64,000 nucleotides of DNA from an uncultured Lentisphaerota bacterium (GTDB lineage: Bacteria; Verrucomicrobiota; Kiritimatiellia; CAIQIC01). The notes under the pieces were generated by a model. It did no database searches and was not told where the DNA came from. It saw only the letters and a program-made list of their open reading frames with translations. The stretch is taken from the NCBI GenBank assembly GCA_903889245.1, contig CAISWQ010000044.1, positions 62,001-126,000 of the forward strand. Direction: 5' to 3'. A program made the translations under genes and the position numbers. Shown in pieces: positions 1-8,206 of the stretch (the stretch's first letter is position 1; each line of letters begins with the position of its first letter).

Positions 1-1286
1 TTCGGGTCCTTGGAAACGTCGTAGAGCAACACCGGCGCTACCTGGCCGCCCTTGCCGCCTTTGCGGCCTTGCTTGTCGCGGCTATCGGCGGCGTGGGTGT
101 GCAGCTTGTAGGGCCAGTCGAGCCACGTGGCGTGAGCGTCGGGGCGGCCCGCGTGCGCCCAGAAGCCAAGCGCTTTGCCGCGCTCCGTCATCTGCCGGTC
201 GAAGAGCGGCAGCAGGTTGATGCCGTCGAGCGGCTGAACTTGGTTTTTCGCCGCCGCGCCGGTCGCGGCGAGGACGGTCGGGTAGATGTCGAGCGTCGAG
301 CACGGCATCGCGCTCACGCACGGCTTGGGGATGCGCGCGGGCCACTCGACGAGGCCGGGCACGCGCACGCCGCCTTCCCAGAGCGTGCCTTTGTGGCCGC
401 GCAGGTCGCCGGTGGATTTCGGCCCCGCCGCGCCGCCGTTGTCGCTGCAATACCAGAGCAGCGTGTTCTCCGCGGCCTTCAACTCGCGCAACGCCCCGCG
501 CAGCTTGCCGACGTTGCGGTCAATGCCGGTGATCTCACCGTAGTAGTTCTGATCCTTCTCCGGCAGCGCGGCGTAGAGCGCCTTGTCGGCGGGCAGCGCC
601 TCGTGCGGGACGTGCGGGTTCCCGAACCAGACGACGGCGTGGAACGGCTTGGACGCGGCGGCCTGTTTGCGAATGAACTTCAGGGCTTCATCCGTGACGA
701 CGTCGGAGCCGTCACCGTGGAATTTTTCCGGCACGCCGTTGCGGCCCAGCACCGGGTCGAGGTCAAAGAAGTTGTCGGCGGAGACCCATTCGTCGAACCC
801 CATCCGGCCGGGCGAGAGCGGGTCGCTGGCGAGGATCGCGCGGCCGGGCATCGCCTTCGTGTTCCTGTCGCCATTCTTGCCGTTGAGGTGCCATTTGCCA
901 AAATGGCCCGTCGCGTAACCCGCCGCCTGCAAGACCTTCGCCACCGTGAGCTCCTGCGCGCGGATGGGCGCGCCGGGGCCGAACGTACCCATGCGGTGCG
1001 GATGGCGTCCGGTCATGACGCTGGCGCGCGTGGGCGAGCAGTTGAAGTGCGCGGTGTAGAACCGATCCAGGCGCAGCCCGCTGGCGGCGAGTTGGTCGAG
1101 GTTTGGCGTCTTGAGTTCGGGATGGCCGTTGTAGCCGGTGTCGCCCCAGCCCTGGTCGTCGGCCATGACGAGGACGATGTTGGGACGCGCGGGTGTCTCC
1201 GCCGCGCTCGCGGCAACCGGACCGAGGAGGGCCAGAATCATGGCCGGCAGAATCATGATTATTCCCAACTGTGGTGTCTGGATCAT
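1..1286 (-). CDS. Secreted sulfatase, C-terminus cut by window edge
   Basis: Type I sulfatase (alkaline phosphatase superfamily) that hydrolyses sulfate esters, probably of sulfated polysaccharides in the periplasm. The ATG at 1286 opens a hydrophobic signal peptide (about residues 8-29). RPNIVLVMADDQGWGD then supplies the metal-binding Asp pair. The formylglycine motif C-S-P-T-R has its Cys at about residue 83, so an anaerobic or FGE-type maturase is needed. GKWHLNG and the later SDNGG block are also typical of the family. The start overlaps the stop of the upstream sulfatase as ATGA, which indicates translational coupling. The frame runs off position 1, so the last part is missing. The substrate cannot be read from the sequence. 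Confidence 0.93.
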   Translation of the reverse strand, partial: MIQTPQLGIIMILPAMILALLGPVAASAAETPARPNIVLVMADDQGWGDTGYNGHPELKTPNLDQLAASGLRLDRFYTAHFNCSPTRASVMTGRHPHRMGTFGPGAPIRAQELTVAKVLQAAGYATGHFGKWHLNGKNGDRNTKAMPGRAILASDPLSPGRMGFDEWVSADNFFDLDPVLGRNGVPEKFHGDGSDVVTDEALKFIRKQAAASKPFHAVVWFGNPHVPHEALPADKALYAALPEKDQNYYGEITGIDRNVGKLRGALRELKAAENTLLWYCSDNGGAAGPKSTGDLRGHKGTLWEGGVRVPGLVEWPARIPKPCVSAMPCSTLDIYPTVLAATGAAAKNQVQPLDGINLLPLFDRQMTERGKALGFWAHAGRPDAHATWLDWPYKLHTHAADSRDKQGRKGGKGGQVAPVLLYDVSKDP

Positions 1287-2671
1287 TTCGCTTCTCCCTG
1301 TGCTTTCTTGGCTTTCTTCTGTTTTCTCTGCTTCTTCTCGCCGTCGCCCTGCTTGGGCACCTTGGTCGCGCCGCCGGCGGGGTTGAGCTTGTCGAGCACG
1401 CCCTGCAACTGCGCGCGCGCGGCTTTGGCCTCCGCGCTCTGCGTGTCGGCGGGAACCGGCTTCTGCGCGAACGGCGTGTCGCTCATGTCGAAAAGTTCGC
1501 CGCTCTCGGTCAGCTTCCAACCTTCGTTGCGGACATACCACTTCGCGCCGAGTTGGACGTAAATCCACTCGCGCGGCGTGCCTTTCTCCCCGCGCAACTG
1601 CGGCGCGAAGCTCTGGCTGTCGAACGTCAGGTTCTCCGGCAGCTTCACGCCGGCGAGTTCGGTGAACGTCGCGTAGAAATCGCTAAGGCCCACGAGGTCC
1701 TTGAGCACGCGCCCGGCGGGCGTGGTGCCTTTCCAGTTCGCGATGAGCGGCACGCGGCTGCCGCCTTCGTTGACCTGGCTCTTGCGGCCGTCCACCGGGC
1801 GGCCGTTGATGGTGCCGATCGGCACGCTGCCATTGTCGCCGGTGAACACGATGAGCGTCTGCTCGCGCAGGTTCAGCTCGTCGAGCGCGGCGACGAGCTT
1901 GCCGACGGTCTTGTCGAGGTAGGCGACGTTGTCGGCGTAGATCGTGTTGTCGCCCCTGTCTTTGCCTTTCACCTTCCGCTCGCCGCCCTCCTTGGTGTCG
2001 GGTGTGCGCAGAATCGGCCCGTGGACCAGCGGCGTGGGATAGTAGATGAAGAACGGCCCGTCGCGGTGGCGCTTGATGAAGTCCACGAGGAACTCGTTCT
2101 GCATGTTGGGGCCGTAGCTCGTGTCGGTCACGGGGACAGGCTGGCCGTTCTTGTTGAGCGCCGGTTTCCAGTAGCGTTCGCCCTTGGACTTGTCCCAGCG
2201 CAGGAACTCATCCCAACCCCACGCGCGGCCTTCCTCGGCCGTGTCGAGGTAGGCGAGCTGGCTCCACTTGCCCGCGAACGCGGTCGCGTAGCCGGCCTGC
2301 TTGAGCGTTCTGGCGATGCAAATTTCCTTGTCCGGCTTCGCCGCCGCGCCGCAGCCATTGTCGAGCACGCCGGTGCGGAACGCGAAGCGGCCGAACATGC
2401 AGAGTGCCCGCGACGGCGCGCAGAGCGGCGCGGCGTAGCACCGCTCGAACCGCACGCCGCCCGCCGCGAGCGCGTCGAGGTTCGGCGTCTTATAGGCCCC
2501 GCCATAACAGCCGACGCCAGGGATGCCGTAGTCATCGGCGAGGATGAAGATGATGTTCGGCCGCGCTGCGGGCGCCGGGGCGGCGGCCAGCGGGAGCGCG
2601 GTCAACAGCGCCAAGGCAACGATGGCCGGCAAAAGCTGGCCGACTCCATCATGTTTCGGATCGGTTTGCAT
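1283..2671 (-). CDS. Secreted sulfatase
   Basis: Second type I sulfatase, 462 residues. The signal peptide is about residues 10-32, followed by RPNIIFILADDYG (metal site), C-A-P-S-R with the formylglycine Cys at about residue 84, and ends in a Lys-rich tail. The frame is open further upstream, but the ATG at 2671 is preferred. It has AAAGGA about six bases upstream, it starts the signal peptide, and it lies 21 nt below a 17-bp block also found before the sialidase gene. With the downstream sulfatase (ATGA overlap) it forms a two-gene unit. Tandem sulfatases next to a sialidase suggest breakdown of a sulfated host or algal glycan; that role is inference. Confidence 0.92.
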   Translation of the reverse strand: MQTDPKHDGVGQLLPAIVALALLTALPLAAAPAPAARPNIIFILADDYGIPGVGCYGGAYKTPNLDALAAGGVRFERCYAAPLCAPSRALCMFGRFAFRTGVLDNGCGAAAKPDKEICIARTLKQAGYATAFAGKWSQLAYLDTAEEGRAWGWDEFLRWDKSKGERYWKPALNKNGQPVPVTDTSYGPNMQNEFLVDFIKRHRDGPFFIYYPTPLVHGPILRTPDTKEGGERKVKGKDRGDNTIYADNVAYLDKTVGKLVAALDELNLREQTLIVFTGDNGSVPIGTINGRPVDGRKSQVNEGGSRVPLIANWKGTTPAGRVLKDLVGLSDFYATFTELAGVKLPENLTFDSQSFAPQLRGEKGTPREWIYVQLGAKWYVRNEGWKLTESGELFDMSDTPFAQKPVPADTQSAEAKAARAQLQGVLDKLNPAGGATKVPKQGDGEKKQRKQKKAKKAQGEAK

Positions 2672-2692
2672 GGCAGTCCTTTCGCCCTTTGC

Positions 2693-2709
2693 GGAGATAA
2701 CGCCGCACC
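2693..2709 (-). promoter_or_regulatory. Conserved leader block, copy A (sulfatase)
   Basis: On the minus strand this reads GGTGCGGCGTTATCTCC and ends 21 nt before the sulfatase ATG. Copy B before the sialidase differs by one base and sits at the identical distance. Both have ACAACA 16-17 bp upstream of GTTATC, which looks like a -35/-10 pair with a short 5' leader. It may be a promoter of a shared sigma factor; this is inference. Confidence 0.55.
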
Positions 2710-2824
2710 GCGCCCGATGTTGTCTGGGAAAATCGTGGACAGAAAAACAGCAGACAGAAAAACGAAATCCCCCGCCCTGCACCGGCCACGACGGAGCGTG
2801 GCCCTCCATTTTTTTAGCCGCCTC

Positions 2825-2875
2825 CTGTAGCGGCGCGCTATGCGCGCCGTCGGCGGGCATAGCCCGCCGCTACAG
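2825..2875. repeat. 51-bp REP-like inverted doublet (family R2)
   Basis: Perfect 11-bp end repeats, CTGTAGCGGCG and its complement, enclose two small hairpins: GGCGCGC-TAT-GCGCGCC and GGCGGGC-ATA-GCCCGCC. Read inward from either end it begins GTAG followed by a hairpin, the layout of REP units mobilised by RAYT transposases. A second 51-bp copy lies inside a coding gene at 41101-41151. Confidence 0.8.
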
Positions 2876-2943
2876 CGGAACCTTCGATGTTCGCTCCCCC
2901 AATTCCTCTGTCTCCATTCCTTTGCCTCTCCTCTTTTCCTGCC

Positions 2944-2990
2944 TTCCTGCTTTCCTCATTCAAAAAATCTGGAAGGCCGGAAAGCAGGAA
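2944..2990. terminator. Inverted repeat, possible terminator for the sialidase
   Basis: TTCCTGCTTTCC (2944-2955) and its exact complement (2979-2990) can form a 12-bp stem with a 23-base loop, about 130 bp past the sialidase stop. There is no clear T-run, so it may simply be another intergenic repeat word. Confidence 0.3.
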
Positions 2991-3118
2991 CTGCAGCGGC
3001 CTATGTGGGCGGGGCTTTCTTCCCGCCTTCCCTGTTCCTCTTCTCTTTTTATTCTGTCGCCCGTTTTTCTGTCCACATCCATGCAGGCACGGTCATGCCG
3101 GCAGCGGTGCGCCGGTGG

Positions 3119-4420
3119 TCAGCGGGGTTCCGGCAACAGGGCGGCGAGGTCGCGGCCGTTCAACAGCCAGCTCAAGTTGAAGGCGGCGACCTGGACGGCC
3201 TCGTAGCAATCGCGCGGGCCGCCTTCGAACAGCAGATAGATTTTCCCCTCGCTCGGCGTGCCCTTGCGGCCGACGCCGAGGTTGGAGTAGGCGCTGGGTC
3301 CATCATAGACCAGCCGCTTGACCGGCCACGTGCGCCCGCCATCGAAGCTGGCCCACACGGTGATTTTCTCGCGGCCCTTGCTGGTGGAGGCGCCGGTGTG
3401 CCGGGGCATCTCGCCGGCCTCGGTGTCGAGGTTGCTGTAGAGCAGGATGTCGTGCCCGGCCACGGGCAGGCGCACCATGCCGCCCATGCAGCCATAGGAC
3501 GTGCCGCGCGCGCCATCGGGCAGGTCGGGGCTTTGCTGCGCGCCGATCCAGAGAGCGCCGCCATCGTGGCTCCAGGCGAAGTAGCGGTTGCCGCGGCTCA
3601 TGTGCTCGCGCGAGTTATAGAGGATGCGGCCATCGGAGAGTTCCGCCAGCGCGGCCTCGCCGGTGCCAAAGACGGGGAATGGCTGGCTGGTCTGCCACAC
3701 CGCGCCGCCATCGTCGCTGTAGAGCGCGGTGCTGTAGTGATAGGCCCGCCATTCGACAGCGTTGGAACTCTTCGGTCCCATGATCCGCGCGGGCATGATC
3801 AGCCGGCCCTTGTGTTTCCCGAACGCCAGCGTGAGACCACTCTGCATCGCCGCCACGCCCTCGGTCTTCGGCGTCAACCCGAAGCCATCGGGGCGTACCT
3901 GCGTGGACTCGCGCGTCCAGCTCGCACCGTGATCGCGGCTGCGGTAGAGCCAGCCCGCGGCGGGGTTCACGTAAAGCAGGTCGCCCTTCGCCTCATCCAC
4001 GAGCGCGCGGCCGCCCTTGGCGTCGGGCGCGATTTCGATATCGGCATCCCACGTTTTCCCGCCATCGCGGCTGCGCCGGCATCTGCCGTCGTCGCGCGAC
4101 TGAAAGGCCACCACCGTGCCATCACGCGCGGTGAGAATACCGCCCCAGCCACCGCGTCCCTTCCAGAGCGGCTGCAGCGGCATGCATACCGCCTCGCCGA
4201 GAAACTCATCCACCTGCGATGCGACCGCGTACCCAGGCGCGGCAAGATCCTGCCGCGGTGCTTGCGCGCAGAGCGCCACCGGCGGCGCCAGCAGCAGCAC
4301 AAAGAGGAACAACCCAATCATGGGGTTAAAATCAGGGTTTGAGGTTGCAGGGGGCCGCCGTGTTCGGCGACATGCTTTTGCCAGCCTGATTTCGCGAGTC
4401 CGCAGCCGTTTGGTATGCAT
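3119..4420 (-). CDS. Secreted sialidase/BNR-repeat protein
   Basis: Exo-alpha-sialidase-like protein with a six-bladed beta-propeller fold. At least five Asp-box motifs of the S-x-D-x-G-x-x-W type are visible: SRDGGKTW, SRDHGASW, SDDGGAVW, SHDGGALW and SFDGGRTW. A hydrophobic signal segment (MIGLFLFVLLLAPP) begins at 4321. Two starts are possible: the ATG at 4321 directly at the signal peptide, or the ATG at 4420. The second is chosen because a 17-bp block shared with the sulfatase leader ends exactly 21 nt before it; it adds 33 basic residues. Asp boxes alone do not prove sialic acid cleavage, since many family members act on other glycosides. It probably works with the adjacent sulfatases on a secreted glycan. 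Confidence 0.85.
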   Translation of the reverse strand: MHTKRLRTREIRLAKACRRTRRPPATSNPDFNPMIGLFLFVLLLAPPVALCAQAPRQDLAAPGYAVASQVDEFLGEAVCMPLQPLWKGRGGWGGILTARDGTVVAFQSRDDGRCRRSRDGGKTWDADIEIAPDAKGGRALVDEAKGDLLYVNPAAGWLYRSRDHGASWTRESTQVRPDGFGLTPKTEGVAAMQSGLTLAFGKHKGRLIMPARIMGPKSSNAVEWRAYHYSTALYSDDGGAVWQTSQPFPVFGTGEAALAELSDGRILYNSREHMSRGNRYFAWSHDGGALWIGAQQSPDLPDGARGTSYGCMGGMVRLPVAGHDILLYSNLDTEAGEMPRHTGASTSKGREKITVWASFDGGRTWPVKRLVYDGPSAYSNLGVGRKGTPSEGKIYLLFEGGPRDCYEAVQVAAFNLSWLLNGRDLAALLPEPR

Positions 4421-4441
4421 GGTTTGTATCAGCCTTCTGGT

Positions 4442-4458
4442 GGAGATAACGGCGCACC
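4442..4458 (-). promoter_or_regulatory. Conserved leader block, copy B (sialidase)
   Basis: On the minus strand this reads GGTGCGCCGTTATCTCC, 21 nt before the ATG at 4420, matching copy A at 16 of 17 positions. TTTTC and ACAACA elements lie upstream at near-identical distances in both copies. Confidence 0.55.
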
Positions 4459-4682
4459 CGGTGGCCTTGTTGTTTTGAAAACAGGGACAGCATCGGCGCG
4501 CAGGCCGGACGCCCGGCCGCATGCAAGAAAGCTGCCCCTGTGCTGCTGCGCCGACGCCACCGCCCCCGGCGAAAAATTCCGCCGGCCATGATTTTTTCTT
4601 GTTGTGGTTACAGGGGCGCATCTATGCTCCGACTCGAAGCGGTCCTACGGTGGGGCTGTGTGCATAGCTGGAGGACAGGTTT

Positions 4683-6458
4683 ATGAATGGCCGCAAGTAC
4701 TGGGGCGGATTACGGCTGGGTGTGGCAGGGGTGTGGCTGCTTATGGCCGGGGGCTGCGCGACGCATCCACAGTTTGATCGCACGGGAGCGCAACCCGCGG
4801 ATTGGGTGATCGTGAACGCCTGCCTATTCACCAGCGATACGAATCACCCGTACGCGGACTCGCTGGCGGTGAAGGGTGAGCGCTTGGCCTATGTCGGCGC
4901 CCGCGCGGGCGTGGCCGCTTTCGTCGGGCCCCAAACGGAGGTCATCAACGGACGCGGCCGGCTGGTCACTCCCGGCTTTATTGACAATCACTGTCATCCC
5001 CTCTGGATCGGCGGCATGGCCTACCTGCAGCCGCCGGATCTGTTTGCCTGCACAACCATGGCTGATGTGTTGGCCCGGGTCAAAGAGCGGGCGGAGAAAA
5101 ATCCCGGCCTGCCGCTGATCGGCGGCATCGGTTGGCGCATGAGCCAGCTTCCCAACGGTCCGCGCAAAGAAATCCTCGATGCTGTCGTCCCCGACCGCCC
5201 CGTGATGCTGATGAGCTACAGCGGACAGGGGGGCTGGCTGAACAGCAAGGCCATCGAGCGGATGGAGAAGCGCAACCCGCAGGCGTTCGCCTTATTGGCG
5301 CCTGTGCGCGATCCCGCGACAGGCGCCTGTACCGGCGAGTGCCTGCGTTACCATGTCATCAATTTCCTCGATTACTGGACTTGGGAGGAAATGGGCGCCG
5401 AGGTCGAAAAGGGCGTCATGCAGGCGATGTCCAGGACGCTCGACGAGGCGCTCTCCTACGGCGTCACGACGATGCACGATGTCCAGATCTATCCGCAGTT
5501 CATCCCGATGATCCTGAAATTCCGGGCGAGTGGCGGACTGGACAAAGTCCGGGTGCGTGGCGCCTACTTTGTGGGGCGGGAACGGCTGGCCAACCTGCCA
5601 CAACTCGAACACGACCTGCGCGCCTGGCGGAAACTCATGGAGCGGGAGTCCGGCCCGCACCTTGTGCTGGGCGATGCACTCAAGTTCTACATTGATGGCA
5701 CGATGGATAATCGCACGGCGTTCCAGTTGCAACCCTACACGGACGACCCTGCAACCGTCGGCCGGCCGGACTGGACGCAGGACGAATTCAACCGCGTCAT
5801 CCAGCTCGCGGACGCCCTGGGCCTGCAATGCTGCACCCATGCCTGCGGCGATGCGGGCGCGCGCCGGGTCATCAACGCCTATGAACAGGCCCGGAACCAG
5901 AACGGGGCGCGGGATGCGCGCCACCGTATTGAACATTGCGAAATGCCGACGCCGGAGGACTGGCCGCGCATGGCGCGCCTCGGCATCGAGGCCGCCATGC
6001 AGCCCCAGCATTTCTACGGCGATGAAATGATCGAGCAACGCTTGGGCCCCGCCCGCGCGCAACAACGCTGCCCCTGGCGTTCGCTGCACGAGGCGGGCGT
6101 ACGCGTGTCCTTTGGCACCGACTGGGCGGCGGGACCGTTCAACCCGGCCTACGGCCTGCTCGTTGCGGCCACCCGGATCAACTACAAGGGCAAGCGGGAT
6201 TGGAGTCCGCGGGAAGCGGTGTCCATCGAGGACGCGCTCCGCTTCTGGACCCTGGGCTCCGCTCATGCGCTGTTCATGGAAAAGGACCTCGGCTCCCTGA
6301 CCGTCGGGAAATATGCCGACCTCGTGGTCTTTAACACCGATGTACGCAAGCTGCCGACGTTCTGGTTCCTGCTGACCCACGAGGCCGAGCTGGGCGCCTT
6401 CGACGACTTCGTGGACCTGACCATGGTGGCCGGTCGCAAGGTTTACGAGAAGCGCTGA
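4683..6458 (+). CDS. YtcJ-like metal-dependent amidohydrolase, lipoprotein
   Basis: Amidohydrolase superfamily protein of the YtcJ/AepA type, 591 residues. A lipobox L-M-A-G-G-C puts the lipidated Cys at residue 25, so it is membrane-anchored on the periplasmic side. Metal ligands are recognisable: the H-x-H of FIDNHCHPLW, histidines in CTHACGD and HRIEHCE, and Asp in SFGTDWAAGP. A GGAGGA ribosome site lies seven bases before the ATG. These enzymes hydrolyse amides or related bonds, but substrates are rarely predictable. It is divergent from the sialidase and stands alone. Confidence 0.88.
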   Translation: MNGRKYWGGLRLGVAGVWLLMAGGCATHPQFDRTGAQPADWVIVNACLFTSDTNHPYADSLAVKGERLAYVGARAGVAAFVGPQTEVINGRGRLVTPGFIDNHCHPLWIGGMAYLQPPDLFACTTMADVLARVKERAEKNPGLPLIGGIGWRMSQLPNGPRKEILDAVVPDRPVMLMSYSGQGGWLNSKAIERMEKRNPQAFALLAPVRDPATGACTGECLRYHVINFLDYWTWEEMGAEVEKGVMQAMSRTLDEALSYGVTTMHDVQIYPQFIPMILKFRASGGLDKVRVRGAYFVGRERLANLPQLEHDLRAWRKLMERESGPHLVLGDALKFYIDGTMDNRTAFQLQPYTDDPATVGRPDWTQDEFNRVIQLADALGLQCCTHACGDAGARRVINAYEQARNQNGARDARHRIEHCEMPTPEDWPRMARLGIEAAMQPQHFYGDEMIEQRLGPARAQQRCPWRSLHEAGVRVSFGTDWAAGPFNPAYGLLVAATRINYKGKRDWSPREAVSIEDALRFWTLGSAHALFMEKDLGSLTVGKYADLVVFNTDVRKLPTFWFLLTHEAELGAFDDFVDLTMVAGRKVYEKR

Positions 6459-6628
6459 ACGCCGTCCGGACCGGCGGCCGCCTCGCGCAAGGCCGCACAC
6501 CGGCGCCGCCGAACGGTGCATGCGGATAAACTTTTCCCTGGAAAACCGGCCCGGCGGCTTTCATGCTCCGCCACGCCGGACTGCCGCGCCGCGCACAGCG
6601 CCAACCTCAACGCCGCCCGCCATCCAAC

Positions 6629-6656
6629 GGCGCATCACTTCACGCTGACGCCGGCC
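6629..6656 (+). repeat. 28-bp direct repeat, left copy (coding remnant?)
   Basis: Matches 7512-7539 at 27 of 28 bases. In one frame both copies read A-H-H-F-T-L-T-P-A and then reach a stop, so they may be two remnants of a C-terminal coding end rather than mobile-element ends. They bracket the VapBC module. Confidence 0.6.
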
Positions 6657-6714
6657 GGGAATTGATGCTTGTTTCGGAACCTTTGGGGAAGTTGGCGCCC
6701 CAAGATCGAGCAGA

Positions 6715-6739
6715 CGCCGAGTCAGAGACTCGGCCTACA
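6715..6739. repeat. REP-like unit (family R1), single
   Basis: A 25-bp unit with inner stem CCGAGTC/GACTCGG and conserved tail CCTACA (GTAG on the other strand). Other copies have CCGGGTC/GACCCGG, so both stem sides changed together. Confidence 0.75.
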
Positions 6740-6775
6740 AATCCTTCGATGTTCGCCGCCTGCGTCGCATGCCGT

Positions 6776-7198
6776 TCAGGTCGGGATGACCAGCACCGCA
6801 TCATCGCCGCCGCCGTGGACAGGCAGGCGGGTATCCAGCGTCACCACCCGGCCCTTCTGGGCGCGGGCGATGGCCACCAGGTAGGCGTCGTTGACCTGTT
6901 GATGCCCAAGAGCATTGGCGAAAAGGGCAGGCTCGGCGGCGGGCGGCGTGGACCAGAACCGGTGGTGCGGATGCGCGATCAAACGTTGCAACAACCCGGC
7001 GGCTTCCGGTGGTGGGACCGCAGCCGGCGTATAAGCGGGATTGGAGGAGAGCCGGATAAAGCCGATTTGCGTGAAACCGCAGGTGGCCCAACCGTACCGG
7101 GCTTCGCGCCGAAACCAGGCGTGCGCCGCCCCGTGGTGCTGGTGATTGGGCCAGGCCAGCGCCAGCAATACGTTGATATCCAGCAACGCCGGTTTCAC
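6776..7198 (-). CDS. vapC: VapC-type PIN-domain toxin
   Basis: PIN-domain ribonuclease, 140 residues, the toxin of a type II toxin-antitoxin pair; family members cleave tRNA or rRNA when released. The start is the GTG at 7198, overlapping the antitoxin stop as GTGA with GGAGGA upstream. Motifs: LLDINVLLALAW (first catalytic Asp, residue 7), the TQIGFIRLSSNP block usual in this subgroup, VNDAYLVAIA (Asp) and VTLDTRL (Asp). Confidence 0.9.
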   Translation of the reverse strand: MKPALLDINVLLALAWPNHQHHGAAHAWFRREARYGWATCGFTQIGFIRLSSNPAYTPAAVPPPEAAGLLQRLIAHPHHRFWSTPPAAEPALFANALGHQQVNDAYLVAIARAQKGRVVTLDTRLPVHGGGDDAVLVIPT

Positions 7199-7425
7199 GT
7201 CGCGTCCTCCGCGAGCAGGTCGCGCGCGCGGTTGCTGGGTATGACCGGCGCATCGGCAGACACGCGGAACACCGGTAAGCCATGCCGTGCCGCGGGCGCC
7301 GCCTGCGCCCGCAGACCGCGCCGGGCCAGCTCCGAAAGCACCTGGCCGAGCCGCTTGCCCGACGAGGCCGCGAGCGCCGCCGCCGCCTCGAACACCTCGT
7401 TGTCCAATGTGACGGTCGTTCTCAT
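7195..7425 (-). CDS. vapB: VapB-type antitoxin
   Basis: Antitoxin of 76 residues. The N-terminal MRTTVTLDNEVFEAAAALA is a ribbon-helix-helix DNA-binding strand-helix unit, followed by a C-terminal tail expected to wrap the toxin. The ATG at 7425 is chosen because it starts the beta strand; a slightly longer frame exists. It is co-transcribed with and overlaps vapC. Such antitoxins normally repress their own promoter. Confidence 0.85.
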   Translation of the reverse strand: MRTTVTLDNEVFEAAAALAASSGKRLGQVLSELARRGLRAQAAPAARHGLPVFRVSADAPVIPSNRARDLLAEDAT

Positions 7426-7511
7426 GGCGGGATACAATGATACGCAGATACGCAGATGTCAACAGGCCGCTTCTTGCTCCCCGCGTCGCGAATCTGCCGC
7501 CGCCAGCCCAA

Positions 7512-7539
7512 GGCGCACCACTTCACGCTGACGCCGGCC
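7512..7539 (+). repeat. 28-bp direct repeat, right copy (coding remnant?)
   Basis: Partner of 6629-6656. The same frame continues as P-A-A-P-A-D-S-L-L-V-K-A-A-R-L-A to a stop at about 7580, looking like the C-terminal end of a lost gene. Confidence 0.55.
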
Positions 7540-7694
7540 GCGCCGGCTGATTCCCTGCTCGTCAAAGCGGCGCGGCTTGCCTAAAATGCCACCGTGACCG
7601 AAAAACTGAAACCGCATAAACACAACTTGAAGTTCGTTCAATAACACTGTTGCGCCGCCGACTCGCGGACTCGCCAAAAAAGAAAGAGGATGAC

Positions 7695-8063
7695 ATGCCC
7701 AAGCCCTTCCATTTCGATTTGAGCGCAGACGATCCCAAGCGCACGGCCGATTTCTACCGGAGAGTGTTTGACTGGAAAGTCCAGCGATGGGAGGGGCCAT
7801 CGGACTACTGGCTTATCACCACGGGCGACGAGAAGGATCCCGGCATAAGCGGCGGTGTGGCATCCCGCCTTGAGCCGCGTGACACCACCGTGATGATGAT
7901 TGACGTGCCTGACGTTGACCAGTTCGCCGAGCGCGTCAACGCCGCCGGAGGGACAATCCGGGAGCCGAAGCAAGCGATCCCCGGAATCGGCTACCTCGTG
8001 ACCTGCTGAGACATTGACGGCAACACGTTTGGCATCATGCAACTGGAGCGGAACGCAAAATGA
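7695..8063 (+). pseudogene. VOC/glyoxalase-fold protein interrupted by TGA
   Basis: Vicinal-oxygen-chelate protein with a good start: the ATG at 7695 has AGAGGA nearby. MPKPFHFDLSADDPKRTADFYR is the typical first beta-alpha-beta unit. After 104 codons an in-frame TGA (8007-8009) interrupts the usual C-terminal signature. Reading through gives YLVTC-stop-DIDGNTFGIMQLERNAK and a proper stop at 8061, which is normal family length (about 122 residues). Only the stop is wrong, so this is a recent nonsense mutation, a sequencing error or, less likely, recoding. The lost strand would make the truncated 104-residue product probably inactive. Confidence 0.8.
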
Positions 8064-8206
8064 CAACGGCGGCGAAACAAGCGGTGGTGGGTACGTCGCT
8101 TCGTGCCGCTGGTGCGCCGGACTGCTGCGGCGTGGTGTGCGCTGGAAGCTACTGTAAATTTGCGCCTTGGCTTATTCCTTGGAGTAATGGGGCGGGAGAC
8201 TGAAAA

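Larger units (their letters stand above)
2672..3118. other. 447-bp repeat-rich intergenic region
   Basis: No gene was seen. The region holds the leader block at 2693-2709, a 51-bp REP-like doublet at 2825-2875, and a 12-bp perfect inverted repeat at 2944-2990. A long-range inverted pair of a GGACAGAAAAAC word lies at 2737-2748 and 3063-3074. The open frames extending through it are repeat-derived and not credible as coding. Confidence 0.75.
6459..6775. other. Intergenic region with gene remnant and REP unit
   Basis: No intact gene in 317 bp. It holds one copy of a 28-bp direct repeat (6629-6656) that recurs beyond the toxin-antitoxin genes and a single REP-like unit at 6715-6739. Confidence 0.6.

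Noticed and set aside
1-15. Sequence ttcgggtccttggaa resembling a palindrome unit
   Set aside because: It is ordinary sulfatase coding (D-V-S-K-D-P) and lacks the left arm symmetry.
69-1562. Long plus-strand open frame of 497 codons
   Set aside because: Antisense to the sulfatases, composed of Arg/Ala/Gly-rich low-complexity protein; it is a GC-rich shadow frame. The same holds for the long antisense frames at 11405-13996, 14227-15546, 35248-37881, 47253-49886 and 61760-63967.
8007-8009. Selenocysteine codon in the VOC gene
   Set aside because: No selenoprotein of this family position is known to me, and no hairpin right after the TGA was evident; a nonsense mutation is simpler. Kept only as a check.
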